A stretch of 22,592 nt of DNA from the NCBI GenBank assembly GCA_015680685.1, contig MNCI01028339.1, positions 182,873-205,464 on the forward strand. The letters run 5' to 3'. Below the pieces are notes generated by a model that was not told the origin of the DNA, searched no databases, and worked only from the letters and a program-made list of their open reading frames with translations. A program made the position numbers and the translations under genes. The number at the start of each line of letters is the position of its first letter. The first letter of the stretch is position 1. Shown piece after piece: positions 1 through 10,483 of the stretch. The DNA is from Gnetum montanum. Lineage: Eukaryota > Streptophyta > Gnetopsida > Gnetales > Gnetaceae.

Positions 1-660
1 GCTACTTAACGCAACGCATGAGTACGACTCAATTACGAGCATCGGCTGCTTGGTAACCCAGTAGCGTATTCCAGGATTCTGCGCTTGGTAATCCCAGTGG
101 TAGTCCGATGTGTATGGCTAGTTGAGGAATCGGCTGCTCATTGCTAGGCTAGAACGTGTGACAAGTACGACTTAGTTACGAGCACCCATAGGTGTGTACG
201 GCTGGCTAAGGAATCGGCTGCTTATCACGCATAAGCTAAATAGGTACCTCAGTACGACCACTTCGAGCACTTGTGTTACGTGCGGCGATCCCAGTAACGA
301 TTAGCATTTGGTAAGCTGTAGTTGCATAGTTCAGGGTGTGTCCGGTAAGTGGGAATGGATGCTGATGCTAGTTAATTTAGACTTAGATCTATATTTAGAG
401 TTAGCTTAGTTTCTCAACCCTTTCCCCTGATAGCGTAGAAGATAAGCCAAAAATACCAAAAAAATCACATACCTCAGACTTGCTTAACCATACACCATGA
501 CACTTACAAGCAAGCCTGGGAAGACAACAAACGATTAACCCCAAGTGTTTCTTGTGGCGTTAAGGCATTTAGTCTGCGGAGTTCAACCGGATCGCGCATG
601 CACGCTCGTATTCATATGGTGGAGTGTAGGGGTACCTCGCCACTCATCAATGTTCAAGTA
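1..660. repeat. CpG-rich block with degenerate short direct repeats
   Basis: No gene is visible. Related segments recur: AGTACGACTCAATTACGAGC at 21-40, a close variant at 164-183 and a shorter one at 251-270; and TGTATGGCTAGTTGAGGAAT at 111-130, continuing to 141, with a variant at 195-225. All of the longer segments end in or lie next to CGGCTGCT. By hand count there are about 21 CpG in the first 300 bases, against 2 in 3001-3600. The composition changes at about 650. The block could be the edge of a younger LTR or satellite, or a less methylated sequence; I do not recognise the family. Confidence 0.6.
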
Positions 661-776
661 AATATGATTTTCTTCAATCCCCCTATGCCCAATGTGTTAG
701 AGAAAACTTTGGAATTTTAGGCTTTTAGGCTTCTCTTTGTAGTAGTCAAAGGTAGAACACCTGAGATCTAACAACC

Positions 777-1001
777 ATGGCAAGCAAGAACAGACTAATG
801 AGTAAGAGTGTAGGCATGGAGGAGGCAAAGGAGGCTTAGAGGATTGTTCTATCTAGGCTTCCAAACCCATTTGTAAGGGAGGGATTTACATCCACAACAT
901 CAAAGTATCTATTTTATCTACATTTTCTATTATTTCTTGCTCTAGTTCCACAACATTCTAGATTTTCCAAGCCTATGTATGATAGTATTATTGGATTTTA
1001 A
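777..1001 (+). pseudogene. Possible broken ORF, start region of an unknown protein
   Basis: An ATG at 777 lies in a context close to the plant start consensus (ACAACCATGGCA). The frame runs 20 codons to a TAG at 837-839, one step from CAG, and then 53 more codons to TAA at 999-1001. The first 45 or so residues are mixed and charged (MASKNRLMSKSV, then a segment rich in E, K, R and P). The later part is hydrophobic and may be intron. I do not recognise a family, and chance is a real alternative in DNA this rich in A and T. Confidence 0.25.
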
Positions 1002-2517
1002 TTGCATAGAATTAAGGTTATATATTTTTCAATAGCCATTGGAATGAAATCTAGGTTTTTTGGCTTTTTATGTTAAATATTTTGTTTTTTCATAGCCACA
1101 TGTGTAGCATTTTGATCTATTTTAGTTGCTTTCTAGCATTTATGATTTTTTATTGGCTAGATTAATAGTGTTGATGAGGTTTATCCCACTCATGGTTAGT
1201 GTTCTTTACCTCTATGAATGGTGAATGTAGTGTTGTAGGATTCTACTAGAGATTACTTTAGATTACCAACATTGTTCCCTTCCACATGATGAAAATCACA
1301 AGAATGAGATGTTCTTTCAAACTCAAATTTAGGTGTTTGCTAGTCTCTAGAAACCCCAAGGCCTAGATACCTCCAAATAAACTCAATTGGTATTAGAAAA
1401 AATTGTGTTTTGAGCTAGTGTTAAGTACTAATTTCATGATTTTGTGTATTGAGATTAAAATAGATAAGTGCACTATTATCAAAAAATTTGGTCATCCTTC
1501 ATTCTAGAACTAAGTAAAATTTTCCTACTCTATCAAAGCTACTAAGTCTATGTAGTCTAGATTATATGTTCTCTATGCAAACTAGTCTTTCATCTAATGC
1601 TTAAGTGTAATTCCACAAAATCTATTGCCAATTTTCCTTAGAGAGAAAATTTTAAAAGAAAATTGGAAGCAAAGCAAGATTGAATGGATTTCAAAAAGTA
1701 AAATATTAGAATCGTATAAACTCCTAAACATTGAAATGAGATACTATTAACATGATAAAACACTTTGAATAATAAAGCTATTTCAATTAGCCAATAATAC
1801 CAACAATTGTTAAATCCTTAGTCTTAAACGAGAAAAGTTCTACATAAGGCTTATTGACATGTGCAAATGCTTTGAAAAGAACTAAATTTATTTTAAATCT
1901 AGTCAATAAACACCAATAATAACTAAACATAAAGCTATTCAAGCAATCTAACAATTAGAAGAATGAGATTCCAAGAACAATACAATCTTTACTACTAGCT
2001 AGGCAGCTAAGATAAAGTAGGGAAATAAGAGTTAACTCATAGGATAGAAGTAAGTTAGTTGAATCATATCTAAAGTTAGAAAGCCATTATACAAGAAATC
2101 ACTCTTAGCTTTTCTTGTATTCTCCCCCATCCCAAAATGTCTTGAAAAAATCTACTCTGGGCTTTATATAGTAGTCTCTAGTAGTTAACAAAACTTTAGA
2201 AATTTAAAACTATAGTTACCTCATGTCCTACTTATATAACTGTAGGATGTTGGATAACTATTCTATTAATAAATTCTCTCCTTGCTTCAAGCTTCTCAAC
2301 TGATAATTGCAATGTCTCAAGAGACCCTAGTTCATTGTATTTAGTTTAGAGATATTTAACTACTTTTAAGGCTCTTCAAAACTTATTTCTCTTCACGATT
2401 GCAAGCCATTAGATAGTTTTTTAGTAGATTTTTCTCATTCATTAAGCCTAGAAACCCTCAACTAGTAACTATTTCAAGTTAAAAGAGCTTTAGTCATCTA
2501 GATTCATTGTTTTGTAC
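1002..2517. other. AT-rich stretch without a recognised gene
   Basis: All six frames are closed by frequent stops and no coding-like segment stands out. CpG is scarce. One small inverted repeat occurs, CCAATTTTC at 1628-1636 with GAAAATTGG at 1658-1666, which could arise by chance. It is best read as decayed intergenic or transposon DNA. Confidence 0.5.
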
Positions 2518-2940
2518 CTAAAAACTATTAACCTTCTTCAACACCCTTTCTCCCATAACTAATTGAATTATGGAACTCACTTTTTCTATTAAAACAACTC
2601 CCATGTTAGTATGACTCCAAGCTTTCTTCTTAGTAACTTTAGCTAGAATCCCAGTCCTATTATTAGCAAATTTTATTTGTTCTAGCTTGTAATGGATTTC
2701 TATTAGCTCTTCAATTCTCACTCCTTTTTTAGAGCTTATCTTCCTCATGATGGTTGTGTGCTTTAATGATAGCTTTGCACTTTCTATTCTAAGCTTTGAC
2801 AATAGTTCTATGCTTTAGTTAGTTCTATTTTGATTTTTATCTTCATTTGTAGCTTTTGGTTTAGCATGACATCAATTGTAGAGCCTCTTTGAATTTACTT
2901 GCAAAGCTATTTTAGTCCATCCCTATTAAAGAGATGATGT
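2518..2940 (-). pseudogene. Coiled-coil-like protein fragment, unknown family
   Basis: An open stretch of 94 residues (2802 down to 2518) is rich in K, E, I and L with heptad-like spacing (SAKLSLKHTTIMRKISSKKG, then EELIEIHYKLEQIKFANN). The same frame continues upstream to about 2940 through two stops that are each one step from CAG or CAA, and the extension is again lysine- and asparagine-rich. This is what a charged coiled-coil protein with decayed glutamine codons would look like. The same strand carries another unknown pseudogene at 5663-6572, so the two could be parts of one gene, but no splice evidence links them. Low-complexity AT-rich DNA can also mimic such a composition. Confidence 0.35.
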
Positions 2941-2989
2941 GGCAGAACAGTTCTAAGAGTTCTTTGTAGGAGTAATATTCTATTCTATG

Positions 2990-4930
2990 AGATGCACCTT
3001 CTTCTAGTTGAGTTGGATTAAAATAAGATGTGCATGTGCATAATCCTTTATGGGCTCGACATGAGCTCTAACATGGAAAGCGTTATTTGTGAGATTTCTT
3101 ACAAGGTAGAACATTAGCTTTGTAGGTTGGCTCCATGAGCTAACTTGGTAGGGTGCTAACATGACAAAGTTCTCTAGATTCTACTAACATGGAAAATGAG
3201 ATTTTCCACTTCTCACAAGCATACAAATCTTCATCTAATTGCTAATGTGTTAACCATTGATGTGGCAAGGAGTAGTGAGCTCAACTAACATAGTAGGGCT
3301 TCTTCATGGAACTACTTTTAAGCTCTACATACTTCCTATACAAACTAGTGATGCTAACATGGTGGAGCTATTTTGAAGAGCTAATCTTAACACTCATAAT
3401 CTAGTTCTATGAGCTGACATGGTAGAGCTCTATTATAGATTAAAAATATGACTCTTCACCCTTGTACCTTTACCAAAGTCTAAAGTGGTGATGATGATGT
3501 GTCAGATGATATGGTAATGCTAACATGGTGTTACTAATGTGGTAGTGCTGACATGACATTGCTGATGTGGTAGAGCATGCTTGTAAAATGGAAATTTGCA
3601 TCTAAAAACTGGTTCTACAAAGAATCTAAGCTAGCAAAATATGCCATAGCCTATAGAGTATTTTTGTAGAAACATAAGCTAACTTGAGAGCTTATGTGGA
3701 AGAGCTATTTTATAGAATCACTTTTTCACTACATGAGCCCCTTCTACAAGCTAATCTAATAAGGAATGATGAGTGTAGTTGACATGGAAGAGGTTCTTTG
3801 TAGAGTCACATTGTTGGTCTATGTGTTGGTATGACATGACATGTTTTAGCTACTTTCTAAAGTTAAATGTTTTCTCTACAAGCAACATCCTTCCTCTAGC
3901 ATTGAAATGGTAGATCAGTTTCCTAGATTTTAATTTCATCCTTATGAACTAATTGTAAAAGCTAACATGCCACACTATTGATGTGGCAAGGTGTGAGAGC
4001 TTTGCTGACATAGTAGATGAAGCTTTCTACTTCTCATGAGCTCATAAATCTTTATCTAGATGATCACATGATAGGAACTAGCATGGCATTATTGATGTGT
4101 CAAATGCTATCATGGCAAGGCTTACTTGTAGAATCTAAACCTGGTTCTACTAACCAACTCTACATGTTGACATGGAAAATGAAGTGTTTTTTCTGAAGAA
4201 ATCATCTTCATATATTTGCTAATGTATCAAGTTGTTGATGTCATAGATGGAGCTATCTAGATGATGGGTTTTAATCTCAATGAAATTCTTACCAATTTTG
4301 AATGCTAAATTAGCACAAGATGACATGGTAGAATAATGGCATGATAGAGCTATTTCATAGAGCCATGTCTAAGCTCTACAAGTATCCCATTCATTTCTAC
4401 AGAGCTAATTCTTGCAAAAGAGTTGATGTGAGAGAGTTTTTTTGCTAAGCTACTTTTAAACTCTACCAAAGGCACATTTTCTTAGAAGCTTTCATGGTAG
4501 TGCTTGCTTCGTAGAACTAAACTTAGCTTTATAAAAGATGAGTTCCTCTAGCACTACTATGGAAGATGAAAATAATTTTTTATTCTTTCATCTAGATGGA
4601 TGCCAAGCATGTGTCTCTAGTATAGCTCTATCACATAATTCTTCATCTAGATGGTGGCTTCTAATCTAAATGACTTTTTCTTCATACGATTCAACTTTCA
4701 ACTTTACAAACCATCTTTATGAGTTAATGTGATAAAGCTAAAAATGAGCTCAATTGTGAAGATAACTTTTGGTTCTACATATCCACTCTTTGAAAGAGCT
4801 AACATGATAGAATTGAAAAAGAGCTAGCTAGTAAGGTTGAAATTTGGCTCTATGAATACTTCTCTTCTTCCAAAGCTAACTTAGTAGAGCCAATTTTTAT
4901 GTTCTTCATAGAACTAGATTTCTTAGGTCA
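2990..4930. repeat. Field of diverged repeats around GCTAACATGGTAGAGCT
   Basis: Variants of GCTAACATGGTAGAGCT or GCTGATGTGGTAGAGC recur throughout, for example near 3061, 3137-3160, 3351-3370, 3411-3430, 3517-3580, 3961, 4078, 4159, 4321 and 4795. Longer similar blocks also recur: a segment running from CATGGAAAATGA through a CTTCTCA-like and a TTCATCTA-like part to TTGATGTGGCAAGG at about 3188-3280 has weaker counterparts at about 4009-4110 and 4160-4255. The copies are too diverged and unevenly spaced for me to fix a period. No coding frame is credible here. It may be an old minisatellite-like part of a transposon. Confidence 0.6.
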
Positions 4931-5650
4931 ACAAACCTACATCACACAATTGTCTATGTGGAAAAGCTAATTTCACTTTTTTCTTTCTTTATGTTGATTT
5001 ACACTCCCTTTTTCAAATTCAAATCAAAACATTGTTCTTAAAATAAGGGTTTTTCTTACCATTCAATTGTTCATCCAAATGCTCATTGAGATGAAACTAA
5101 TCCTTATGCTTTGCCATGCTACAAAAACCTAAACATTTTTTATCTTGATATCCATTCTTGTAATCCTTGAATTCATAAGTTTACTTTTGAACTTAAATCT
5201 ATTCCTTAATTTTTGAACTTCATCCATGTCATAGCTCTCCCTAAAAAGTTAGCTTTAAATTTGGGGATTCAAAATCATAATTAGGGGATGAGCTTTTTGT
5301 TTACTAAATTACAATCCTTGGATTACTCTAAATCCCCTTTTATGAAATAAAATCAAGCTAACATGAACCATAAAGAAATTAGAAATTAAGCCATGATGCA
5401 TTTATGATAGAAATGTAATAATATTTCTTGTCCTTTTATCACAAAAATTATATTAGAGATTGAAAAGAAAGAATTGTATTCCATTTATTGGACTAGTGTA
5501 GAATGACACTTTGTACAATGATAGCTAAAGGAGTTTTAAACTAAAATCTAGAAAGAAAATATTTTTTTGAAAACAAAGTATAATTAAGCTTAAGCCTTAA
5601 AAGTATATAAACCTCATGCATCCTACATATTATGTGGGATAGATACATAT
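4931..5650. other. AT-rich stretch, nothing recognised
   Basis: I see no open frame, RNA gene or clear repeat. CpG is nearly absent. It separates the repeat field from the minus-strand pseudogene and could include the 3' flank of that gene. Confidence 0.5.
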
Positions 5651-5662
5651 GTGATGCAGATG

Positions 5663-6572
5663 CTAATTAAGCAATGGAAGAATAATAGTCATCATAATCT
5701 TCCTTGGAATCTTTCTTTTAGAAGTTCCATCATTCTTGATTTCTATTAAAACTTGAGCTACATTCCCATCATCTTGATTCTTAACATTTTTATTTCCTTT
5801 ATCTTGTGCCTCTTCTATTACTATGATCATTTTTCTACTTTCCTCAACAAACTCTTTCTTAACGTAGCTAAAGAAAACTTCTTTTTCTTTTGAAGGTGAG
5901 TGAGGTTCTTGGCTATTTTCTTGACTCAACAAGTCTGTGGCCTAAGAAATAAAGACTTCTTTTCATGAATCTAAATTATTCAGATTTTCCTCATTATCAT
6001 TAGGTCTTATGATTCTTCAGCATTGATAGTACTCATCCAATACTTGCTTATGAATGAATTAGCCATTTGTCAAGAAGAAAAATTCATCTCATGGCCATGT
6101 CATGCAGGGACTATTGTATGAAGCTTCATAGTTTACAGCTTTATGATATACCCTCATGATGTGTTCAAGGTAGCATCAAGATAAATAAGGGATAAAAAGC
6201 CTCACATTCACCATCTTTCTAAAATCACTCTTAACTTGATATTTTCTTTATTAGTGAATGATAAGGCATACCTGATTATATAGTCCAGGTTCTTAAAAAT
6301 CTTCCAATGCTAGAATGACTAACCTAGATGCTTATTAAGCTCCCACTAAAGCCTTTTATTAACCATAAAGCAAGTAATATTTACATTTTTACATTTTCTC
6401 TTTTTTCTCAGCTCTATCATGTCTTGGACAATTTTGTAACATATGAAAAATTTGGTATTGGTAAACCAAAAATCCCATGTAAAAAAATTTAACTTTAGTT
6501 TCCATGGGCCTCAAAAAATGGATTCAAAACACCCTGGATGATATTGCTAATCACCTAGGGACTTAGAATTTT
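5663..6572 (-). pseudogene. Decayed long ORF of unknown family
   Basis: About 300 codons can be followed from near 6572 to a TAG at 5663-5665. The first part keeps one frame, with stops at 6547, 6511, 6346, 6319 and 6310 (left coordinate). After a frameshift at about 6235-6290 the second part keeps another frame, with stops at 6176, 6089, 6059, 6017, 5963 and 5942. All eleven are TAG, TAA or TGA one C-to-T step from CAG, CAA or CGA. Between stops the peptide is well mixed and aromatic-rich, for example FTWDFWFTNTKFFICYKIVQ, WELNKHLG, MVNVRLFIPYLS and YHKAVNYEASYNSPCMTWP. The C-terminal third is acidic and lysine-rich (SQENSQEPHSPSKEKEVFFS). I do not recognise it; a gag-like or accessory transposon protein is one guess. 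A splice donor (CAG|GTATGC) near the frameshift is an alternative explanation for the frame change. Confidence 0.6.
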
Positions 6573-7869
6573 AAAATAGTGTAAAAAAATTGAGTAAAAA
6601 TTGAACACTAGAGAAAGCACAAAAATCAACTTAGAAAGCAAAAATGAATTGTAAAATTGTTATTAAAGTAATAAAAATGTCGAGAAAATGGAGTTTAGAT
6701 GAGTACAAGTTGTGTGCCTATGATGCACAAAGAGTTACATAGAAGATGCTTGAGGTCCAGTGAAATTCACAGAACGAATCCTACAGTCAACTTCACAATC
6801 CAGATGCTTCAAAGCTTCAACTTCCAAAAATGTTCACTAGTTCTTAGGTACGGATCTACTTCATTTGGGTGTTTGAATGATGGATGGTTGTTGGAATCTT
6901 TACTATTATGCAATGCTCTAAGAGTCTCTATGCTTAGCCAAATGAAAATTTACCAAAAATTCTTTTCAATGTGTTGAAATTTGATTTAAATAAGCCATTG
7001 GTGTCTAATTTTATGCTATAATTTGTCTATCATGATTCTTGATAAATTACTACAAATTGTAGGAATGGTAGGGCATCAAGTCTAGTCTATTTTTTCAATT
7101 TTGATAAGTTTAAGCCTTGAAGGACATCAAAAATACACTAGGTTGCATAAAAAGTATGTTGTCTTTACTAAAAATACATTGGGCTTGGGAAAGATACACT
7201 AGCTTCCATGGAAAATACATTGGCCTTGCTATGAAAATCAAAGCCCAATAATTCCTATGCTAGTTGCAAGTGGTTTCAGCATATTACTTATTTTGACCTA
7301 CATAAAAATCATGAAAAACCCAAATTTGATTGCATTTTCAGCCTTCCCAAGTTCAAATACATACATGACATAATGTTTTCCACTTGGGAAGTGAGGTAAT
7401 AACAACTTATGAGGAATTTTGTAGCCCCAAAAAATTAAAGTATGCAACATTGTAGCCTATGAACTATAAACCTTACATTTTACAATAAAATCCTACCTCA
7501 AGTTTAATGATGAAGGTTATGAATTGTAACATAAATTTTCTTAGTTGTGTTACATTGGCCCCTCTTTGTTAATGTTTTGAGGATTGACCTAAGAGACATT
7601 GACAAAGAATGAAAAATACTACCATAGGTCTATCACTAGCATTTCCTCTCTACACATGATTTTATAGCTATTGAACAATGTCGAAGAGTGATTGTGATGA
7701 TGAGATAAGGTTATGGCAACGTGATATATGATAAAGACTATATTTGGCTATAAGAGGCTGATTATAGGGGTTAATAACAAGTTCCACATGTTGAAATCAT
7801 GGTCACAATATGGTAGTGATATGCTTGTTGATCAATGTAGTCTTTGTAATTTGTGCTTCATGCCTTGAA
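6573..7869. other. Non-coding stretch, possibly an LTR of the gypsy element
   Basis: No convincing gene is visible. On the minus strand, a GGAGTGGGG purine tract is followed at 7906 by TGTTGGTT, which suits a polypurine tract and LTR start downstream of integrase. A CCAACA end lies on the same strand at 6894-6889. That would give an LTR of about 1.0 kb with TGTTGG..CCAACA termini. This is inference from termini alone: no matching second LTR is visible in the window, and the interval between integrase and the tract is long (about 730 bases). Confidence 0.25.
7115..7245 (-). repeat. Cluster of short CTAGTGTATTTTT / CCAATGTATTTT motifs
   Basis: Read on the minus strand, GCCAATGTATTTTCC, GCTAGTGTATCTTT, GCCCAATGTATTTTTAG, an ACATACTTTTTATG variant and CCTAGTGTATTTTTG occur at intervals of about 20-40 bases. 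The same core (gctagccaatgtattttt) heads the units of the plus-strand array at 12940-14580. The shared motif suggests related repeat material in opposite orientation, although the core is AT-rich and short. Confidence 0.4.
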
Positions 7870-7907
7870 GTGTTGGTTACTCAGTAATGCTTTTGAGGAA
7901 CCAACAC
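7870..7907. repeat. Near-perfect 38-base palindrome (hairpin)
   Basis: GTGTTGGTT at 7870-7878 pairs with AACCAACAC at 7899-7907, and CTCA at 7880-7883 pairs with TGAG at 7894-7897. There is one mismatch (7879 with 7898) and a 10-base loop (7884-7893). On the minus strand it reads TGTTGG...CCAACA right after GGAGTGGGG. It may be the inverted-repeat start of an LTR, a small foldback remnant, or a structural element. No T-run follows, so I do not call it a terminator. Confidence 0.6.
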
Positions 7908-8640
7908 CCCACTCCAAGGTTTCTTTGGCCACCAGGCTTCTCCCTTTACTTGTTTGAAGTCATTTATCTATATTTTGGGCTTCATTGACCTCTTGGATTC
8001 TTGAAAATTTCCCTCTTCTTTTTTTGGATGAAACCTTCATTGGTTTCATTGCCAAGGCCAAATTTAATTTGGTTTCCTTGTTGAATGAGATGTGTTACAT
8101 CCAACAAACATGATAGTGGAGTATAATGAAGTCGAGGTCGCATGGCCATAATGCATTAGTATCAAACATAGGTCATAATTATTGTTTTAGAGTAAGGAAA
8201 GTTGTAATTGGGTTACATGATTGTGGTTCAAAGAGGGATAATAAAGTGATATGAAATAAGCACTCTTGGTATAGTAGGATAAGCTAACCAAATCTTATGC
8301 ATCAAGGTCACATAGTAAGTTACTACCATGATGAGTTGCACCTTCATGATAACTTTAGGCTTCATCTTGCAATCACAACTTCAAAAACAAAAAGAAAATA
8401 AGACAAAGAAAACATGTTGCTACAAAATATTGCAAGGACTACATTAGAGAACTAGCAAATTGGACCACCATAGATTACTATCATTAAGACATGAAGAGAT
8501 CTATGTAATGTGCACTAGATTTACAAAGTTTTGCAGTCCATTTATTGTGCCAAATAGAGAGAGATCATGTAAGCTCACTTGCTATGAGTTGTAAAGGCCA
8601 CTGATGTTAATGATTGGTTCATACTTATAAGAACATTACT
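7908..8640. other. Non-coding tail downstream of integrase
   Basis: This lies just 3' of the integrase remnant on the minus strand and has no open frame. Purine tracts on that strand include AAAAAAAGAAGAGGGAAA at about 8009-8026 and GGAGTGGGG just before 7906; either could be the element's polypurine tract. The remainder is AT-rich and unassigned. Confidence 0.4.
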
Positions 8641-9720
8641 TTAGATGAAATAAGGCTTAAGATAGGAGACTGGGTTGGCCCATTCATTCCCATACATGTC
8701 TACTATTCTAAATGCTTCATTGTCATAGGCTTTGGTAAATAGTAAATGCCCCTCCCAATTGGTTGAGAAATTATCTATGTGTTCACAAGTAGTCTTAAAG
8801 ACTATGTCTTCCTTCTTGATCCTTTGATTGTTCATGTCATGTTGATGTTGTTGCTTCTACCCCTCTTAGGATCATTCAATGTGAGAAAGCATTTGTATCC
8901 ATTTCTCTTCCACCAAATTTGGATTGATGGTACGTAGCTCCTTATTCTACTCATCATTGATGAAGCCAAATAAAGCCACTCTTAGTAATGGAACCTGCAA
9001 TTCAAAAGGCAAAATAACTTCATATCCATTAACTAGGCTATACTGGATGACATTGGTTGTAGTTCAAAAGGTAATCTAATAGGCCCAAAGTGTGTGGACA
9101 AGCCACTCATACCACTTACATATGCTATTGTTTAGCATATTTTAAAGTAATTTTATGATGACCTTGTTGCTACCTTTAGCTTATCCATTAGCTTGAGGGT
9201 AGTATGGTGATGAAAAAGAATGTTTAATGCCTAGGACTTGACAACAGGTTTGCGTTTCTTGGCTACTAAATTGTAGTTCATTATCTATTACTATAGTAAG
9301 AGGTATGCCAAAATGGACTGCTATGTTATCCAATATGAATCTATAGACTTTTGGAACATTCTTTTCCTCAAGAGATTAGCTTCGACCCACTTTGTAAAAC
9401 ACTTAGATCTGATGATAATAAAGAGATGCCCCACAAAATACTTAGGTATTATAGGTCTAATAATGTCCAATCCCCACCATTGAAATTGCCAAGTAATTTA
9501 AGTAGTGTGTAACATAATTGGTGGCACATGTATTAGGTTGCAATGCCATTCATAGGTATCACAAGTTTTAACCTTCTGCAAGCATTCACTTTCTATATTG
9601 GATCAATAATAACCTAGTCATCTAATCTTTGCAGTCATGGCTCTAGGTCCTATATTTCCTCCACATACACCTTCATGCACTTGCTCAAGGAATATGTAGG
9701 CTTTCATTTTTCCTAAGAAT
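8641..9720 (-). pseudogene. Integrase remnant of Ty3/gypsy pol
   Basis: Integrase inserts the cDNA into host DNA using an N-terminal zinc-binding HHCC region and a D,D-35-E core. An HHCC-like start is seen at 9655-9680 (VHEGVCGGN, where the family usually has a second H at the N) and at 9546-9566 (CDTYEW, where the second C is Y). The first core aspartate survives in WWGLDIIRP (about 9451-9478) and the second in IVIDNELQFSS (about 9262-9297). The glutamate is replaced by lysine just after YYPQANG (AKGSNK, 9163-9180). The C-terminal domain is the best preserved part, open at 8835-8641 (NWEGHLLFTKAYDNEAF to SYLKPYF). Frame changes occur around 9330-9380 and again near 8850-9000. Confidence 0.9.
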
Positions 9721-10177
9721 ACTAATAATACATCATCATAGGACCATTGACATAGTGTGTTATTGCCTACAATGACATATCATTTTGATCTTTTATGTAT
9801 AGCATCCTGTTAAGAAGCATTCAAGTTCTTTTAAGATTCATCATGCATTAAGTAAAACTTGATATCATAACATTCCTTTGGAGGAGTAGTATTAATAGTG
9901 TCTATAGAGATGCCTTCGGTGTTCTGCATGATGGCAATAGCACAGTTCATGGTTAAGGAAGGTAACTTGGTAAACACATTGGGCATCACACATAGGGCTA
10001 AGATTAGAATGACATTAGCTAAGGTATTCTTGGTTTAGGGTATATGTTGAATACCAATGTCTATAAATTGGTGCATTAGTTTCTTAGCTAGGTCATTAGT
10101 TTCTTAGCTAGGTCACAATAAGATTGTAAATGTTTGGCTTTGCATCCATAAACCTCTATTACTTGGTTAACCAAGAG
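9721..10177 (-). pseudogene. RNase H tail and connector to integrase, heavily broken
   Basis: Peptide pieces typical of the stretch between RNase H and integrase remain, such as LLVNQVIEVYGCKAKHLQSY just below 10180 and NNTLCQWSYDDVLLVFLG just above 9700, but several stops and frame changes separate them. A perfect 20-base tandem duplication sits inside at 10074-10113. No other gene is hidden here. Confidence 0.6.
10074..10113. repeat. Perfect 20-bp tandem duplication
   Basis: CATTAGTTTCTTAGCTAGGT occurs twice back to back, at 10074-10093 and 10094-10113, with no mismatch. It adds 20 bases to the already broken pol frame. Identity of the copies in otherwise diverged DNA suggests that it arose late, by slippage or repair. 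Confidence 0.9.
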
Positions 10178-10483
10178 TTATGAATTATCTTTTATCATTA
10201 GGCATTTGATTTTTTGGTTATAAGCTACCATCATTTCCCTAATCAATCCTTCATAGTTCACCACATTATTTGTACATGGGAATTGAAAATAGTAAGTGAA
10301 GGATTGGATTATACTAGAAGGTGATGTTATGATGGTAGAAGCACTAGTCCCATGGATACTTAAAGCTTTGTAAAAGTACATAATAGTCTCATAGCCCTCA
10401 AGTACCTCATTGATAATGTTAACATGCTCAACCAGAAACTTAGGGTCAATGGTTGCATAGTCTTCCACTGGGAAAGTTGTGAG
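10178..10483 (-). pseudogene. RNase H domain remnant of Ty3/gypsy pol
   Basis: RNase H removes RNA from the RNA-DNA hybrid during reverse transcription. The open segment at 10468-10178 has the family layout. MYFYKALSIHGTSAST stands where MYFDGA plus a glycine-rich strand is usual, so the first catalytic D is Y. FQFPCTNNVVNYEGL stands where NNxAEYEAL is usual, so the catalytic E is N. KCLMIKDNS precedes a stop and LLVNQ, where a GDSQL motif is usual. By this alignment all three acidic positions look altered, the last one less surely. It joins the RT connection domain through a TAA at about 10483, one step from CAA. Confidence 0.85.

Noticed and set aside
1628-1666. Inverted repeat CCAATTTTC/GAAAATTGG
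   Set aside because: Only nine AT-rich pairs with a 21-base loop; expected by chance in such DNA.
6699-6977. Plus-strand open frame of 92 codons
   Set aside because: It lies in the presumed non-coding or LTR region, has no recognisable motif or supporting extension, and such a length can occur by chance.
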